Source: Histomonas meleagridis
Taxonomy: Eukaryota; Parabasalia; Tritrichomonadida; Dientamoebidae
Length of the DNA: 64,000 nt
Direction of reading: 5' to 3'
NCBI GenBank assembly: GCA_020186115.1
Contig: WSYJ01000036.1
Coordinates: 930,001 to 994,000, forward strand
Shown: piece by piece, positions 26,803 to 38,600 of the stretch
How positions within the stretch are numbered: the stretch's first letter is position 1
How the letters are laid out: the number at the start of each line of letters is the position of its first letter
Position numbers and translations under genes: made by a program
Notes under the pieces: model-generated
The model's input: the letters and a program-made list of their open reading frames with translations, nothing else
Told to the model about the DNA's origin: nothing
Database searches by the model: none

Positions 26803-29800
26803 TTACCACAATGGACACCATCCACTGTACAGATTCGCCAAGTTGTATTGATCCATTGCCGCTTCGATCAGTAATTCCACGTGTTGATTTACTGTCAGTT
26901 GTTGTTCGCTTTCGAAGTCAGTTCCGACTATTTTATTCCAAATTCTTGGCATGATTTTCTCAGTCAGCAATTGAGTATTATTTTCATCATGTATTGGTTC
27001 TTGCACGAAAATCTCCAACACCGAAACTAACGAGTTACAGTTTTCCCTCACCAACATCATAACCTTTTCGCAGACCGGTCTAAAGTCACCTTCGATACCA
27101 AATGCGCCGAATGCGTTCACGATCATTCTTGTCAATCTGAAAGGTATTAACTCTGGAAACAGCACTCTATTTCTTGCCACTTCGAAGCAATCGCCGAAGT
27201 CGATATGTACTACGTCACCCGTATTTCTATCTATCATGAAATTAGAAGGGTGACGATCACCGAGTCCTAACACATACCCTACTATCGACATTAGTCCAGA
27301 AGACCTTGCGAACTTTGTTGTTTTCTCTAGCCATGAATCACTTGATCTCGATTTTAGCCAGAACACTTTTCTGAGGTCCCCCTTATCGGTTACGTTTGCC
27401 GTGTTAATTAACGTCTCCAGCCTCTGAATTGGTCTCAAATTATCAATATTTGAAAAAGTGTCATCGATCATTAAGTTATGTTCTATCGTCACATCTCTAT
27501 TATGAACAATTCTATATTCAGATATTAAACTATGGAAAGTATCACTTCCATCCACCCATTGAATTAATCCCACTGCGGAAGACAATGGAATAATTATATA
27601 AGTTCTAATATTAATACCATCAGAACTTAAAGAATAATCATATTTAATTTGGGTATTAATCAAATGAAATAATTGCATAACACGTTGATCTAATCTTAAG
27701 TCTTCATTACCTTTCAACAAATATTTATATTCATTACCATCACTACCAAATATTGACGTTTTACGTGGCCTTTTTTTAGAGCCTAAAACATTAAATGAAG
27801 TACCGAAACTTTTAATAGTTATATTATTATTAGCTCCAGGAACTAAAATTTCGGTATCATTTAACTTTAATAGTTCAGGACATACATCACTTACAAGTAA
27901 ATGAGATAATTTGTTCATGAACTTCTCGATATCTTGTAACATTTCTTGTAATAATATATTAATTTCTTCATTATTATTATCAATTATTGATTTTTTTAAG
28001 TTTGGTATTGTTGAGAAATTAATTTGATGAAATAATCGATCGAAAGTCGTATGAGGATTCATGATAATATTTATCATATTATTTAATAATTCTTTTGATT
28101 CATCATAAAGTTTCTTATGTATTAAATCGAAATATTGATATATCCAACGAATACAATTCTCAAATATAGTTACGGCTGCTAACAATAAACAATTTTGCAT
28201 AATTGTCGCTTGTCTCATTAAAGTTGAATGTCGTATACTAATTGAAGATAATATTTCTTGAACAGCTGTTTTCTTACGGATATCATTTGAAGATTGTGCT
28301 ACGAGTAATGGGAATATTAATTCTTGATAATTTTCTTGTGATATACCTTCCAATATATTTTTTACTAATTGTATTGTTGACTTTGTATTATGAGAAAGTT
28401 GTGCTATTAATTGAGGTATCGTATCTAAGAATAAAGAAGATTGTAAACGAATTAAATGTTGTGATATCATTTTAAATATATTTGGATTAGAAGCAGTATT
28501 AAAAAATAATGAAAGTAATTGTATAATTTCAGAGAAATTACCTTTGCCTGCTGATAATATACAATGAATATAACCTTTCATTGCTTCGATTGCATATTTA
28601 TCTTTATCATTTTGATCATTGAAATCTTTGTTTGATAATTGATAGATTTGATAATTAATTGTTGCCCAACGTTGCCATATTATATAATTTTGTTTAGGAA
28701 ATGATAATATTTGTTTTAATAATTCATAAGCATCTTTTAAACTTTTCGGATCTTTAGCACTATGAATTAATGACCAATCAACAAAATATACAACAAAAGA
28801 TGGTAATTTTAAAGGATCATAATGTTGGACTAACAAATGATGTATTAAATTCTTTAATTTTTGGATTGTTTGAGATTTATCTTTCCCAATTAACCATTGA
28901 TATTTATAATATTGTAATATGACTAAAGGATTTGTAAAGTTATTATTACCGAAATTAGGAAATAATAATTTTAATGTTGAATTAAATACATCGAATTGAC
29001 GTTCTCGTATTAATAATTCTAAAAAATGTATTAAAATTGTTTCATCACGTGGTGTAAATGTCATTCGATTAATGATTAAAGGCCACCAAACATTACTAAT
29101 ATATTCGACGTTTCTAATTCGATTATTCCAATTTTTCGTATTAATTTCTTGTGTAATTAATTCTTGTAATTCATATAATACTTGACAATTTAATATAATT
29201 TGATATAAACTTTCGTAACGATATGAGTTACCAAATAAAGAAGAAGATTGAGCACTAATTAAATTAAATGTCGAATTAATAATATTTTGTGCTAATTCTT
29301 TTTTGTTTAACATAATTAATGCTAAAATCTTTTTGATTTTCCCTTCGATTAAATCATCAGAACAAAAGTCACTATAAAAAAGCATTTTTTCATATTCTTT
29401 CGAGAAGAAAAATGCGTCCATAAAATCTAATGAAGTTTCTTCTTGAACTTTATGATCGAATTTTAAGAAGTCATTTGTTTTCTCTCTAATTTTATCATAT
29501 AATCTAAGTTTACTACATGAAGTTATATACCCTATAAACCCTTCTTCATTCTTAGGGAATAATTCTAACATTTGTTTATAATATATATAAGCATCATTCC
29601 ATTGCCCTAATTTAATTAACCATTCTTCAGATACTATATTTGATTTAAACAAAGCTTTAGCAGTATTAGATTTACCTAATGAACTATTTAATGATATTAA
29701 TGAATCCAAAATCTCATTTGATATAGTAGATCCACCTTCATTTAATCTTTCTTGTTCATTATGTAATGCTAAAGCTAAACATTTTGCATTTTTAAATATT

Positions 29801-32800
29801 GGCGTTAAAGAATTTTGAGATATTAATAAAGGCTTTTCAGCGCGATCCATATATTCAATTAACCCGGTAAAAGAATGTAATATATCATTCGGTAAATTAG
29901 GTCGAACTAATATTAATTGTATTGATAAAGAAAAAGAACTTTGTACGTCATCATTTAAATGTATCCATATACTTAAGAACGCCGGATAAAATAAAGAATT
30001 AGCTAAAGGTTTATGAATCTCTGCTAATTCATAACATACACTAATTGATATACAAGGACTTAATTTAATTAATGAAAGTACAAAGTTCTTAAACCATGTT
30101 TGCCAATGTTTAGGTGTAGATAATGTAGATAATACATGTTGATCAAATAATGGTCGAACATTTGATATTTCTTGTTTTTCATAATTAGTTATAAATGATG
30201 GTAATAATCCATCGATATTTATAAATGAGAAATCTGTTAATTGGATTGGTTTCCCTAACATTAAAGCAGCATTAATATCATTAAATTCTTTGGTTAATGC
30301 CTTATTCTGTGATAATTTCTCAACTGTTTTATGTGTATAATTATTAAAGTTATTCCCTAATCGAATCATTACACTATATAACACTTGGAATGCTATTGAA
30401 CTTAATTCTTTATCTGGATTAATACAATAAGTTAATGCGACTTTTAATACTATAGTTATATTATCATTAGGTTTTGTTCTTTGGATTAAGAAACGTAATG
30501 AATTTAATGTACATATTTTAATACTTTTATTTGTGTCTTTTTTCATAATAATATTACAAAAATGTGGTATCATTAATTGACTTAAATGTGGAAATGAAGG
30601 ACAAATATTAGCTAATAATGGAATACATAATAACGCATCTTCTGGATGTGATATTAATGAATTAGTTAATACATTTAATAAATTTGTGATTAGTTTTGTT
30701 GCATATGGTGAAAAATCGGGTCCTACTTTATCAACTAATGCAGCAACAACTGATAATATTCCAGACATTAATGAATTGTTCCAAATTTTATGTATAACAT
30801 TCATTATCTCTGGTACAAATTGTACTGTTCGTTGACCCATTATAATGATTAATCTTTGTAATAAGTTTAAACTTGAGTTTGTATAACTTTCTTCGATTTC
30901 ATTTAATATAATTGGTATTAATTGTGAGAAATAATCTGTTGGTATTGTTGATTTAACATTTAACGCTTCAATTGCACATGCTAAAGTTTTAATTTTTAAG
31001 TTTTTTAATGATTTATTAGATAAAATTAATTTTAATTGTTTAAATGTGATCTTTAAGAAATAATCATTATATGAATATGCTGTACCTACTAAAAATAAAT
31101 CAGGTAAATCTTTGTTATCTTCATTATTATTATTTGGCTTTAAAGGTAAACGTTTCGGTGATATTGCACCACATAATCCAATTAACTTTAAACAATTAAT
31201 TTTTAATTTCCGTGAATTTGAGTTTTCGATTAATTTGAAAATAGTTGATAATAATTCCGGATTAGAATTTAATACTTTGATTGGATCACCTGAGAAATTA
31301 ATATAATCGAATATTAATGAAATTATCGATTTTTTTAATTTTTTATTATTAAATTCTTTTAAAATGATATTTGAAATGTTTAAAACTTCAAAGAAATAAT
31401 CCGTTAAAATTTTATAATTAATTTTTATAAATTCATGTAATGATTCGAAAAAATAAAATGAAAGTTTTGATTTTAATTTATTATTTAATGGATTATTAAC
31501 ATTTTCATTTTTATTTTGATAATTTTGTTTTAACATATTAATAATAATTGGGATAATTGTTGTCGAATATAATTTTAATAAAAATGATGAAACAGATATC
31601 AAAATCGGTAAAACTTTTGCATTTTGTACTTGTAATTGTAATGAGTTTGAACATTGTAATGAATATAATGTATCGATTAATGAGTTCCGAATAATTGAAT
31701 TAATACTTAAGGGCGAATATTTTATTAATTCCTTTAGTAACAAAAAACAATTATTCCGAACTTTAGGTGATACGTCATGAGATAACATTTGATAAAAATG
31801 AAAAAACATCGGATGTATTAAATATTTATAATGTGAATTATTAAATGAGTTTAAACATGAAATTCGTACTTTACAACTATCATCAGACGTCGATATTTCG
31901 ATGATTTGATGAAGGATTTGTATAAGTTTTAATTGTGTAATTTCTTCATTTCCATTTGTAATTAAATGTAATAAAGCTTTTGGTATTAATATTCGAATGT
32001 TTTCGTTTTGATTGTACATTAAGTTACGTAATGGAGATGTTATCATTAACTTATAATTATTAATTAATGGAGGTAACTCTATGATTAATAAAATCGTATT
32101 AGTTAATACCTCATTTGTGATTTGTTTGTCTTGTAAATTGTTTAATATTAATTGTAATATTTGCGCTGAATGTATCTGCCAAAAACTTTGGTCGATTTTG
32201 ATGATGATTCGAAAGAACTTAATGAAATATTGCGTGAAAATATAATTCGATATGAATTCCCATATTTGCGCTTGGAATAACTTTATGTCATTCTTCTTAT
32301 ATTTGATTAAATTCTTTAAAACTTTGAACATTTTCGGTATTAATTCGGTTTCTTTATATATATATTTATATAACGAAAAGATTTGTGAATAATGTGTATC
32401 ATTAAAATAATTCGGAATAGTCTTTAACATGATACTAATCGATGGTAATGACTCTTTAAGTATAGTGTTACGTGGTATAATCATTGACTGAAATATAGGA
32501 ACAAATAACGACTCATGAAATAAGTTGTGATCTAAAATGGTTAAATATGATATGGTTGAGATGGCTATGGCTTTGATTTCGACTTTCTTGCTTTGTAAAA
32601 ATGGATATATAACTTCGAATATGTCATTCGAACGTGATTTAAAAAGTTCACTTCGCTTTTTTAATAAGATGATTAAGACATTCATAACTCCTTGTGGACA
32701 ATCTGAGGGTGCTGATAATAAATGAACAATCGCTTTTTGATATAAGGAATTAAATGTTACCGATAATTTATAGCCTTGATATTTGATTAAAAATATTGTG

Positions 32801-33381
32801 TACTTCTCAAAGACATTAAGCGCTTCTTGACGAATGTCTTTGGAATTGTTAAGTAGCCATGGCCATATTAATTCTTGAATTTCAATATGATGGATATGAA
32901 AGATATTTGGAATCGTGGTGGATAATAATTTGAGTAAATAAAGGCCTAATATGACATTGTTGGGATTTGATTGCTCAGGTTTAATCATGCTTAACGCATA
33001 TTCTAGTTGACGTAATCGAAATCCATTATCGTTTGGTGAAATTTCTGATGTAATAATTGATACAACATACGCAGAAAACTTTAGTGAGACAATGTCATTG
33101 GATGTATAAATATATGGAACAAATTCTTCAAAAAATGTGGTATCATTAATAAAAAAATTATATAAACAAAATAAACCAATTGTAATAAGTTGAAATCGAC
33201 GTTGCTCTTTTGATGTCTTTAATGATACTAAATATGTTTGAGAATTCTTAATATAATTATTTAGCTCATCAGTTTGTAATGTAATAAGATTATCTGAAAT
33301 TCCTTTCCACGTTACTTCAGAGAGATGAATTAACTCGTTTAATGTCGAAGGAATTTGAAGTTTGATAAAAATTTGTTCCAT
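26803..33381 (-). CDS. TOR: Target of rapamycin (TOR) PIKK-family kinase
   Basis: About 2,192 residues from ATG 33381; the open frame reaches a GTG at 33417. A long HEAT-repeat region (about residues 1-1150) is followed by the FAT domain, a divergent FRB region, and the PI3K-like kinase domain. Kinase motifs are intact: KRPRKTSIFGSDGNEYKYLL, KGNEDLRLDQRVMQLF, the catalytic loop GLGDRHPSNFMID, and HIDFGDCFEVA. The FATC end LANLYSGWCPLW is diagnostic for TOR over ATM, ATR or SMG1. TOR links nutrients to growth and translation as the catalytic subunit of TORC1/2. The FRB lacks the rapamycin-contact tryptophan (see findings). Upstream AACGGTTT is one base off the M3-like pattern. Confidence 0.96.
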   Translation of the reverse strand: MEQIFIKLQIPSTLNELIHLSEVTWKGISDNLITLQTDELNNYIKNSQTYLVSLKTSKEQRRFQLITIGLFCLYNFFINDTTFFEEFVPYIYTSNDIVSLKFSAYVVSIITSEISPNDNGFRLRQLEYALSMIKPEQSNPNNVILGLYLLKLLSTTIPNIFHIHHIEIQELIWPWLLNNSKDIRQEALNVFEKYTIFLIKYQGYKLSVTFNSLYQKAIVHLLSAPSDCPQGVMNVLIILLKKRSELFKSRSNDIFEVIYPFLQSKKVEIKAIAISTISYLTILDHNLFHESLFVPIFQSMIIPRNTILKESLPSISIMLKTIPNYFNDTHYSQIFSLYKYIYKETELIPKMFKVLKNLIKYKKNDIKLFQAQIWEFISNYIFTQYFIKFFRIIIKIDQSFWQIHSAQILQLILNNLQDKQITNEVLTNTILLIIELPPLINNYKLMITSPLRNLMYNQNENIRILIPKALLHLITNGNEEITQLKLIQILHQIIEISTSDDSCKVRISCLNSFNNSHYKYLIHPMFFHFYQMLSHDVSPKVRNNCFLLLKELIKYSPLSINSIIRNSLIDTLYSLQCSNSLQLQVQNAKVLPILISVSSFLLKLYSTTIIPIIINMLKQNYQNKNENVNNPLNNKLKSKLSFYFFESLHEFIKINYKILTDYFFEVLNISNIILKEFNNKKLKKSIISLIFDYINFSGDPIKVLNSNPELLSTIFKLIENSNSRKLKINCLKLIGLCGAISPKRLPLKPNNNNEDNKDLPDLFLVGTAYSYNDYFLKITFKQLKLILSNKSLKNLKIKTLACAIEALNVKSTIPTDYFSQLIPIILNEIEESYTNSSLNLLQRLIIIMGQRTVQFVPEIMNVIHKIWNNSLMSGILSVVAALVDKVGPDFSPYATKLITNLLNVLTNSLISHPEDALLCIPLLANICPSFPHLSQLMIPHFCNIIMKKDTNKSIKICTLNSLRFLIQRTKPNDNITIVLKVALTYCINPDKELSSIAFQVLYSVMIRLGNNFNNYTHKTVEKLSQNKALTKEFNDINAALMLGKPIQLTDFSFINIDGLLPSFITNYEKQEISNVRPLFDQHVLSTLSTPKHWQTWFKNFVLSLIKLSPCISISVCYELAEIHKPLANSLFYPAFLSIWIHLNDDVQSSFSLSIQLILVRPNLPNDILHSFTGLIEYMDRAEKPLLISQNSLTPIFKNAKCLALALHNEQERLNEGGSTISNEILDSLISLNSSLGKSNTAKALFKSNIVSEEWLIKLGQWNDAYIYYKQMLELFPKNEEGFIGYITSCSKLRLYDKIREKTNDFLKFDHKVQEETSLDFMDAFFFSKEYEKMLFYSDFCSDDLIEGKIKKILALIMLNKKELAQNIINSTFNLISAQSSSLFGNSYRYESLYQIILNCQVLYELQELITQEINTKNWNNRIRNVEYISNVWWPLIINRMTFTPRDETILIHFLELLIRERQFDVFNSTLKLLFPNFGNNNFTNPLVILQYYKYQWLIGKDKSQTIQKLKNLIHHLLVQHYDPLKLPSFVVYFVDWSLIHSAKDPKSLKDAYELLKQILSFPKQNYIIWQRWATINYQIYQLSNKDFNDQNDKDKYAIEAMKGYIHCILSAGKGNFSEIIQLLSLFFNTASNPNIFKMISQHLIRLQSSLFLDTIPQLIAQLSHNTKSTIQLVKNILEGISQENYQELIFPLLVAQSSNDIRKKTAVQEILSSISIRHSTLMRQATIMQNCLLLAAVTIFENCIRWIYQYFDLIHKKLYDESKELLNNMINIIMNPHTTFDRLFHQINFSTIPNLKKSIIDNNNEEINILLQEMLQDIEKFMNKLSHLLVSDVCPELLKLNDTEILVPGANNNITIKSFGTSFNVLGSKKRPRKTSIFGSDGNEYKYLLKGNEDLRLDQRVMQLFHLINTQIKYDYSLSSDGINIRTYIIIPLSSAVGLIQWVDGSDTFHSLISEYRIVHNRDVTIEHNLMIDDTFSNIDNLRPIQRLETLINTANVTDKGDLRKVFWLKSRSSDSWLEKTTKFARSSGLMSIVGYVLGLGDRHPSNFMIDRNTGDVVHIDFGDCFEVARNRVLFPELIPFRLTRMIVNAFGAFGIEGDFRPVCEKVMMLVRENCNSLVSVLEIFVQEPIHDENNTQLLTEKIMPRIWNKIVGTDFESEQQLTVNQHVELLIEAAMDQYNLANLYSGWCPLW

Positions 33382-34299
33382 TTTTGGTGCTTTTAAACCG
33401 TTAAAATTATGGTACACCCAAAAATGAAACCAAAGATAATCGACCGCGCAAAGAATAGATTAAAATTCTTCTAAATTTAAAATGATTTAAAAATCAATAA
33501 AACCTTGTGGAGTAAATGGAACATTTTCTTAAAAATTTTCAAAAATAAAAATATATTCTAATTCATCAATCAAAACTTCCAAAATTTTTTTAGTTAAAAT
33601 TGTTTGTTTGAAGAATTATGGTAGTGAAAGAATAAGTTTGTTAAAATAAGAAATTTATAATTACTTCATTACTTAATGTTTTCTTGAACTTTATAAAATT
33701 TTTTTATAGTCATTGGAAAATTAACTTATATTATATTTTCAAATTTATAAATGAATATTTTGGTTTGATTAAAAATGTTTTTCATTTATCATGTGATGAA
33801 AATTAATCAACAAGAAAATAAACATACTATATTTATGCAAAAAATTGATTTATGAGTTTTTTTTTGGTTTCTAAAAAGTAACAACAAAATGAAAATTAAC
33901 ACCATTGTTGGTAATTTTATATGATAAAATAAATGAATTAATAATGATTTCAATCTATTTATGATAATAATATTTATTATATATATATAAATAATTTATA
34001 TACAATATAAAAATAGAAACCTTTTTTATAATAACGTAAAATCTACATAAGCAAACAAGGAATACAAGCATAAAACCAACGTTCAATATATAGATAAACA
34101 AAAAATCAATAAAATCTTCCTAAACAAATTAAATAGAAATAAAATGTCAAATATTCGAAACTTTTTTTATTTATATCAATTAATTATGATTGTAATCATT
34201 CTTGTTACAAGTAAAATATTGAAAAATTTCAAAGCATTTAAATGCATAATCATCACAAAAATTTCATTTCTATGGTTTATTAATATATCAAAAATTTCC
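33382..34299. other. AT-rich divergent intergenic region
   Basis: About 920 bp, extremely AT-rich, with a long (AT)n tract near 33976-33990. The open frame upstream of 34300 extends back to ATG 34144, but that part encodes a hydrophobic Ile/Phe-rich stretch typical of translated AT-rich spacer. Confidence 0.45.
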
Positions 34300-35028
34300 A
34301 TGCCTGTGTTATATCTTATTATAAAGAAATTATCAGGATATGATCAACAGTGCATAAGCGAAGATTCAATAATATTTTTCTCGTTGAGTGTGAAAGGAAC
34401 CAAAAAATCATCCTTCTCACTTGATCATAATAAGAGGAATATCGACTTTTCTGATGAACTGTTAGAAATTCCTGTCACAGCAGATACAGAAATTGTAACC
34501 TTAGGATTTTGGTGTGAGGATTCTCAAAATAACCGAAAATGGCTTGCACTCATACAATTTCCAGTTTCAGTCTTTCCAAAAAATGGTGTTTGCAATGTCA
34601 ACCTTAAAATGTGGTTAATTGAAGGCACACTATTATGTGAGCAACCAAAGGTTAAATTATATTTTCATTTATCAAAAGAAGCAAAGAATCCATTCAAAGC
34701 CAATAAAAAAGAATTCAACACGAATGGGTACCTTGAATACAGACAAACAAAGGTTGATGAAAATGGATATTATATCCTCCCTCAAGGACAACTTAGTTCC
34801 CACAGAAATCCTCCAAATGTTCCAAAGCCATCAAGAAAAAGATCTAATACCAACCAAAACTATCTTCAGTACACACCATCAACACCAGAAGGTGCAAAAC
34901 GCGCTGCTCGTGCTGCGATGTTACAAGTTGATAAGGAATATTGGGAAGTTTTAGCGAATAAAGATTTTGTAGAAGTTGCATGTCAACAACTTCAAAATGA
35001 AGCAGTAGGACAATATGATCTTGGATGA
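34300..35028 (+). CDS. C2-like domain protein of unknown function
   Basis: About 242 residues from ATG 34300 (MPVLYLIIKKLSGYD). The same frame has an ATG at 34144; the extra 52 residues would add a possible membrane helix. I prefer 34300 because a C2-like beta-sandwich starts exactly there, with a TCAAAAATTTCC stretch just upstream. Residues 1-130 alternate strands like a C2 domain (VTLGFWCEDSQNNRKWLALI, VCNVNLKMWLIEG). Calcium-binding aspartates are not obvious. A basic linker (PSRKRSNTNQN) and a helical tail (EGAKRAARAAMLQVDKEYWE) follow. A lipid or protein adaptor is plausible but not shown. Confidence 0.65.
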   Translation: MPVLYLIIKKLSGYDQQCISEDSIIFFSLSVKGTKKSSFSLDHNKRNIDFSDELLEIPVTADTEIVTLGFWCEDSQNNRKWLALIQFPVSVFPKNGVCNVNLKMWLIEGTLLCEQPKVKLYFHLSKEAKNPFKANKKEFNTNGYLEYRQTKVDENGYYILPQGQLSSHRNPPNVPKPSRKRSNTNQNYLQYTPSTPEGAKRAARAAMLQVDKEYWEVLANKDFVEVACQQLQNEAVGQYDLG

Positions 35029-35697
35029 GATTGATAAAAAATGAATAGTAAATCACCTTTCTTTTAACTTTATTCACTTATCTAAGTATTTAAACGAATA
35101 AGTTTTGTACAGCATCATCTTGGAATGAATATTTTTTTGAAATGATCGTTCCATTGAATGAAAAATTTCAGTCGAATATTTTGTCAAAATATCCGACTTT
35201 TTGAATTCGAATTTCAAATAACGTTTTTGGCGCCAAAACTGGATAACGGCCTTTTTTCAGTGTGAGGCAACGTATATACAGTTTCCCACGATACGATGAA
35301 AAAGTCATCAGTCAATTCAAATTTGAACGTTTTTTTAAATTGCGGTTGCACAAAAATGTAACGAATCCTGAAGCTTGTGTTTCTTTGTCATGAATTTCTG
35401 ATCTAATATTCTGAATATCAATCACCCTATCATGTTGTATGAATAATCTCCGATATATTATAAAAAAATCATTCAGAAATTCGATTTTGCTTCCAAGGAC
35501 ATGATTTCGTACGTTATGATCAATAAAAATATTTTTGTATTTCTTCATGCTATAATCGAAATATTGGAATTTAATCATAAATATAAATTGAAAATATTAT
35601 CTATATAATAACCAATATATAAATAATAAGTTTAAATATATTTAGATAATAAAATATTTTAATTTTGAGAAATTCGCAGCACTTTTCAGTTAGATCA
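35029..35697. other. Intergenic region with a weak minus-strand ORF
   Basis: A minus-strand ORF at 35312-35578 (88 codons, ATG start, MIKFQYFDYSMKKYKNIF) is moderately protein-like (IRSEIHDKETQASGFVTFLC) but matches no family I know and may be a relic. The AT-rich run before 35698 has no clear promoter motif. Confidence 0.4.
35312..35578 (-). CDS. Small hypothetical protein (weak support)
   Basis: 88 residues from an ATG, charged and mixed in composition. No domain, signal or membrane segment is recognised. The only support is an uninterrupted ATG-to-stop frame with non-repetitive composition. It may be a remnant of a larger gene. Confidence 0.25.
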   Translation of the reverse strand: MIKFQYFDYSMKKYKNIFIDHNVRNHVLGSKIEFLNDFFIIYRRLFIQHDRVIDIQNIRSEIHDKETQASGFVTFLCNRNLKKRSNLN

Positions 35698-38600
35698 ATG
35701 TCAACCATCTCCTACGGGTCTTTCGACCAAATAATTGGAAATAAGAATGGATCTAATCAATCAAAATATGAAGATGATTACAGCGAGATGACGGTTGAAC
35801 AACTACTAGATCAAAAATCACAATATATTGAAGAACTCAATTTTGCTGAAGCGCGCAAAATTGAAGACATCATACGTATAAAAAAGGACGATGCATTTTT
35901 GAAAATTGTTGAAGAAACTAAAGACAAAATTTTTGATGAGGTGAATCAAGCATATGATGATTATCAAAATCAATGCGATGAAATAGAAAAAAAATATGAA
36001 GAATCAGAATTATCCATTAGAGAGAAAATCGATTTTTCGTTTCAAGAAATGCAAAACAAACACATTAATGAATTAACGGAAATCGAGAAAAAATTTTCAA
36101 TTGAGTTAATACAATCAAGAAGCAAACCAATCAAAGCACAGATTGATTACTACAACCAAGCTAAACTTCTAGCTCGGAATAACAAGTTTGATGAAGCACT
36201 TCGTACAAAACAAAAAGGAGATCAAATCTTTGAAAACGAGCAAAAGCAAAGGAAAATTAAACTAGAAAAAAAATACAAACTTCTTAGATCCCAAATCAAG
36301 ACACGCCAAGAGAAAGAAATCATTATACTTGATGAAAAATTAATATCAGAATTATCCAAGCACAAAACAAAACGAGAAGAATCATTAGCTAACCAATCAC
36401 GGAATCTCAAGAATCAATTTATATCCATTCGTAGCAAGATTATGAATCAATTTTCGTCATCAACATCATCAATTAAAACTAATTCCAAGAAATACAAAAT
36501 CACTCAAAACGAGTTAAGTTCATATTTTAACAAAACCGTCCAGCAAATATCAGGATATAACATGGAGAGTGTATCTCCTATTTCCAGTCCCAAACATATT
36601 ACATCACCATCATCGAAGTCGGTTAAAAGTGCCACTACTAAACTTATTGAATCTCAAGAAGAAAGTGACAACTCCTTATGTTTTGAGGAAGAAGAACATT
36701 CATCATCAGCAAGTTCCATACAATCAGAAAGTGACAATGCCGAATCTGTTTCATCATCGTCATCAGGGGAAATTGAACAAATTGAAAATACACATCGTCG
36801 ATTGCAATCCAATTCAGCCAAAATGATTCCACGACTTAGTAACACCAATAACAATAATAATAATAATAGAGAAAGATTTAATTCGCTTGGGTTAAATCGT
36901 ATTAAAAATCCAATTTCGGGTTCACAAGAACAAGGAAATTCGCAACGATTTAATTCAGTTGGAGGCACAAACACAAGCGAGAACCCGTATGTTGCAGGGA
37001 AATCACTTGAGGGCGTCAAAGTTCAGCCATTTAAGATAATGCCAATGCGACGACAAAATTCATTCATTAGTATGAAAGATAATCCATTAATTATTGAACA
37101 TAACTTACAGCTGCAAAGGAAGAATTCGTTAAGTGTATCATTTAGTAAATTTAGTGGTTTAAATACAAACAATGAAAACAATGATTTCGATTCGATATTA
37201 TCAACAAATCAAGAAGTGGATGAATCGAAGCAACAAATTAAATCTTTGGGCCCTGTTTCAACTAATAACGAAGATAATCAAGTCGTCGTAGAAAAGAATA
37301 GGCAAATAAAAAGAAGATATTCCGTTGGTCCGAAATTCGCAGAGAATCCATTCATAGCAGAGCGAAATTTGCAATTGCGAATACAGAACTCGAAAAGTTC
37401 AAACGACATTGAAACTCCACCAATACCAACGCCACCTAAAAGAGGAGAATTTACAGAGAACCCATTCATTGCAGAACGGAAATTACAGTTACGAATACAA
37501 AACTCTAAAAGTGTTAGTAATAATAATAGTGAAAATGAAAATCAATTAAATAACGATAATAATATGAAAGAAGAAAATAATGAAAATGATAAAAAAGAAG
37601 AAAATCAAAATGAAGAGAAAAAAGTTAATAATCCGCCGAAATTAGAAGAGAATCCATTCATAGCAGAGCGAAACTTGCAATTACGAATACAAAACTCTAA
37701 AAGTGTTAACAATAATGAAAACGAAAATGATAAAAAAGAAGAAGAGAAAAAAGAAGAGAAAAAGATTCACAGTCCAGCGAAATTTGAAGAGAATCCATTT
37801 ATTGCAGAGCTAAACTTACAATTACGAATACAAAATTCTAAAAGTGTTAATACCAACAATAATAACGAAAATGAAAATCAATTAAATAATGATAATAATA
37901 AAATGGAAGAAAATAATGAAAACAATAAAAAAGAAGAAAATAATGAAAATGATAAAAAAGAAGAAAAGCAAATCGAAGAGAAAAAAGTTAATAATCCGCC
38001 TAATTTAGAAGATAATCCATTTATTGCAGAGCGAAATTTACAATTACGAATACAAAACTCTAAAAGTGTTAGTAATAATAATAATGAAAACGAAAATGAT
38101 AAAAAAGAAGAAAATCAAAATGAAGAGAAAAAAGTCAATAATCCGCCTAATTTAGAAGATAATCCATTTATTGCAGAGCGAAATTTACAATTACGAATAC
38201 AAAACTCTAAAAGTGTTAGTAATAATAATAATAATGAAAACGAAAATGATAAAAAAGAAGAGAAAAAAGTTAACAATCCGCCGAATTTAGACGAGAATCC
38301 ATTCATAGCTGCATGGAATTTACAATTACGAATACAAAACGCAAGTTCATTAAATCGAGTTAATTCAAGTCAACAGATATATAAGAAATATAATTCATTA
38401 GGACCTGAAACGAATGATAATATACTTTTGGAAGATAAAAGCAAAGATTCAAACAGATTTAATTCGATTGGAGAAGGATTCAATAAGAATATCTTCAAGA
38501 TGAAAAGAAGTCAATCATTTAAATCGAAGTCTTTAGTGATGAAACCGAACAGCAGTAATCCGTTTTTGTTATTAAAGAATAGAACAAAATCAGTTGAACA

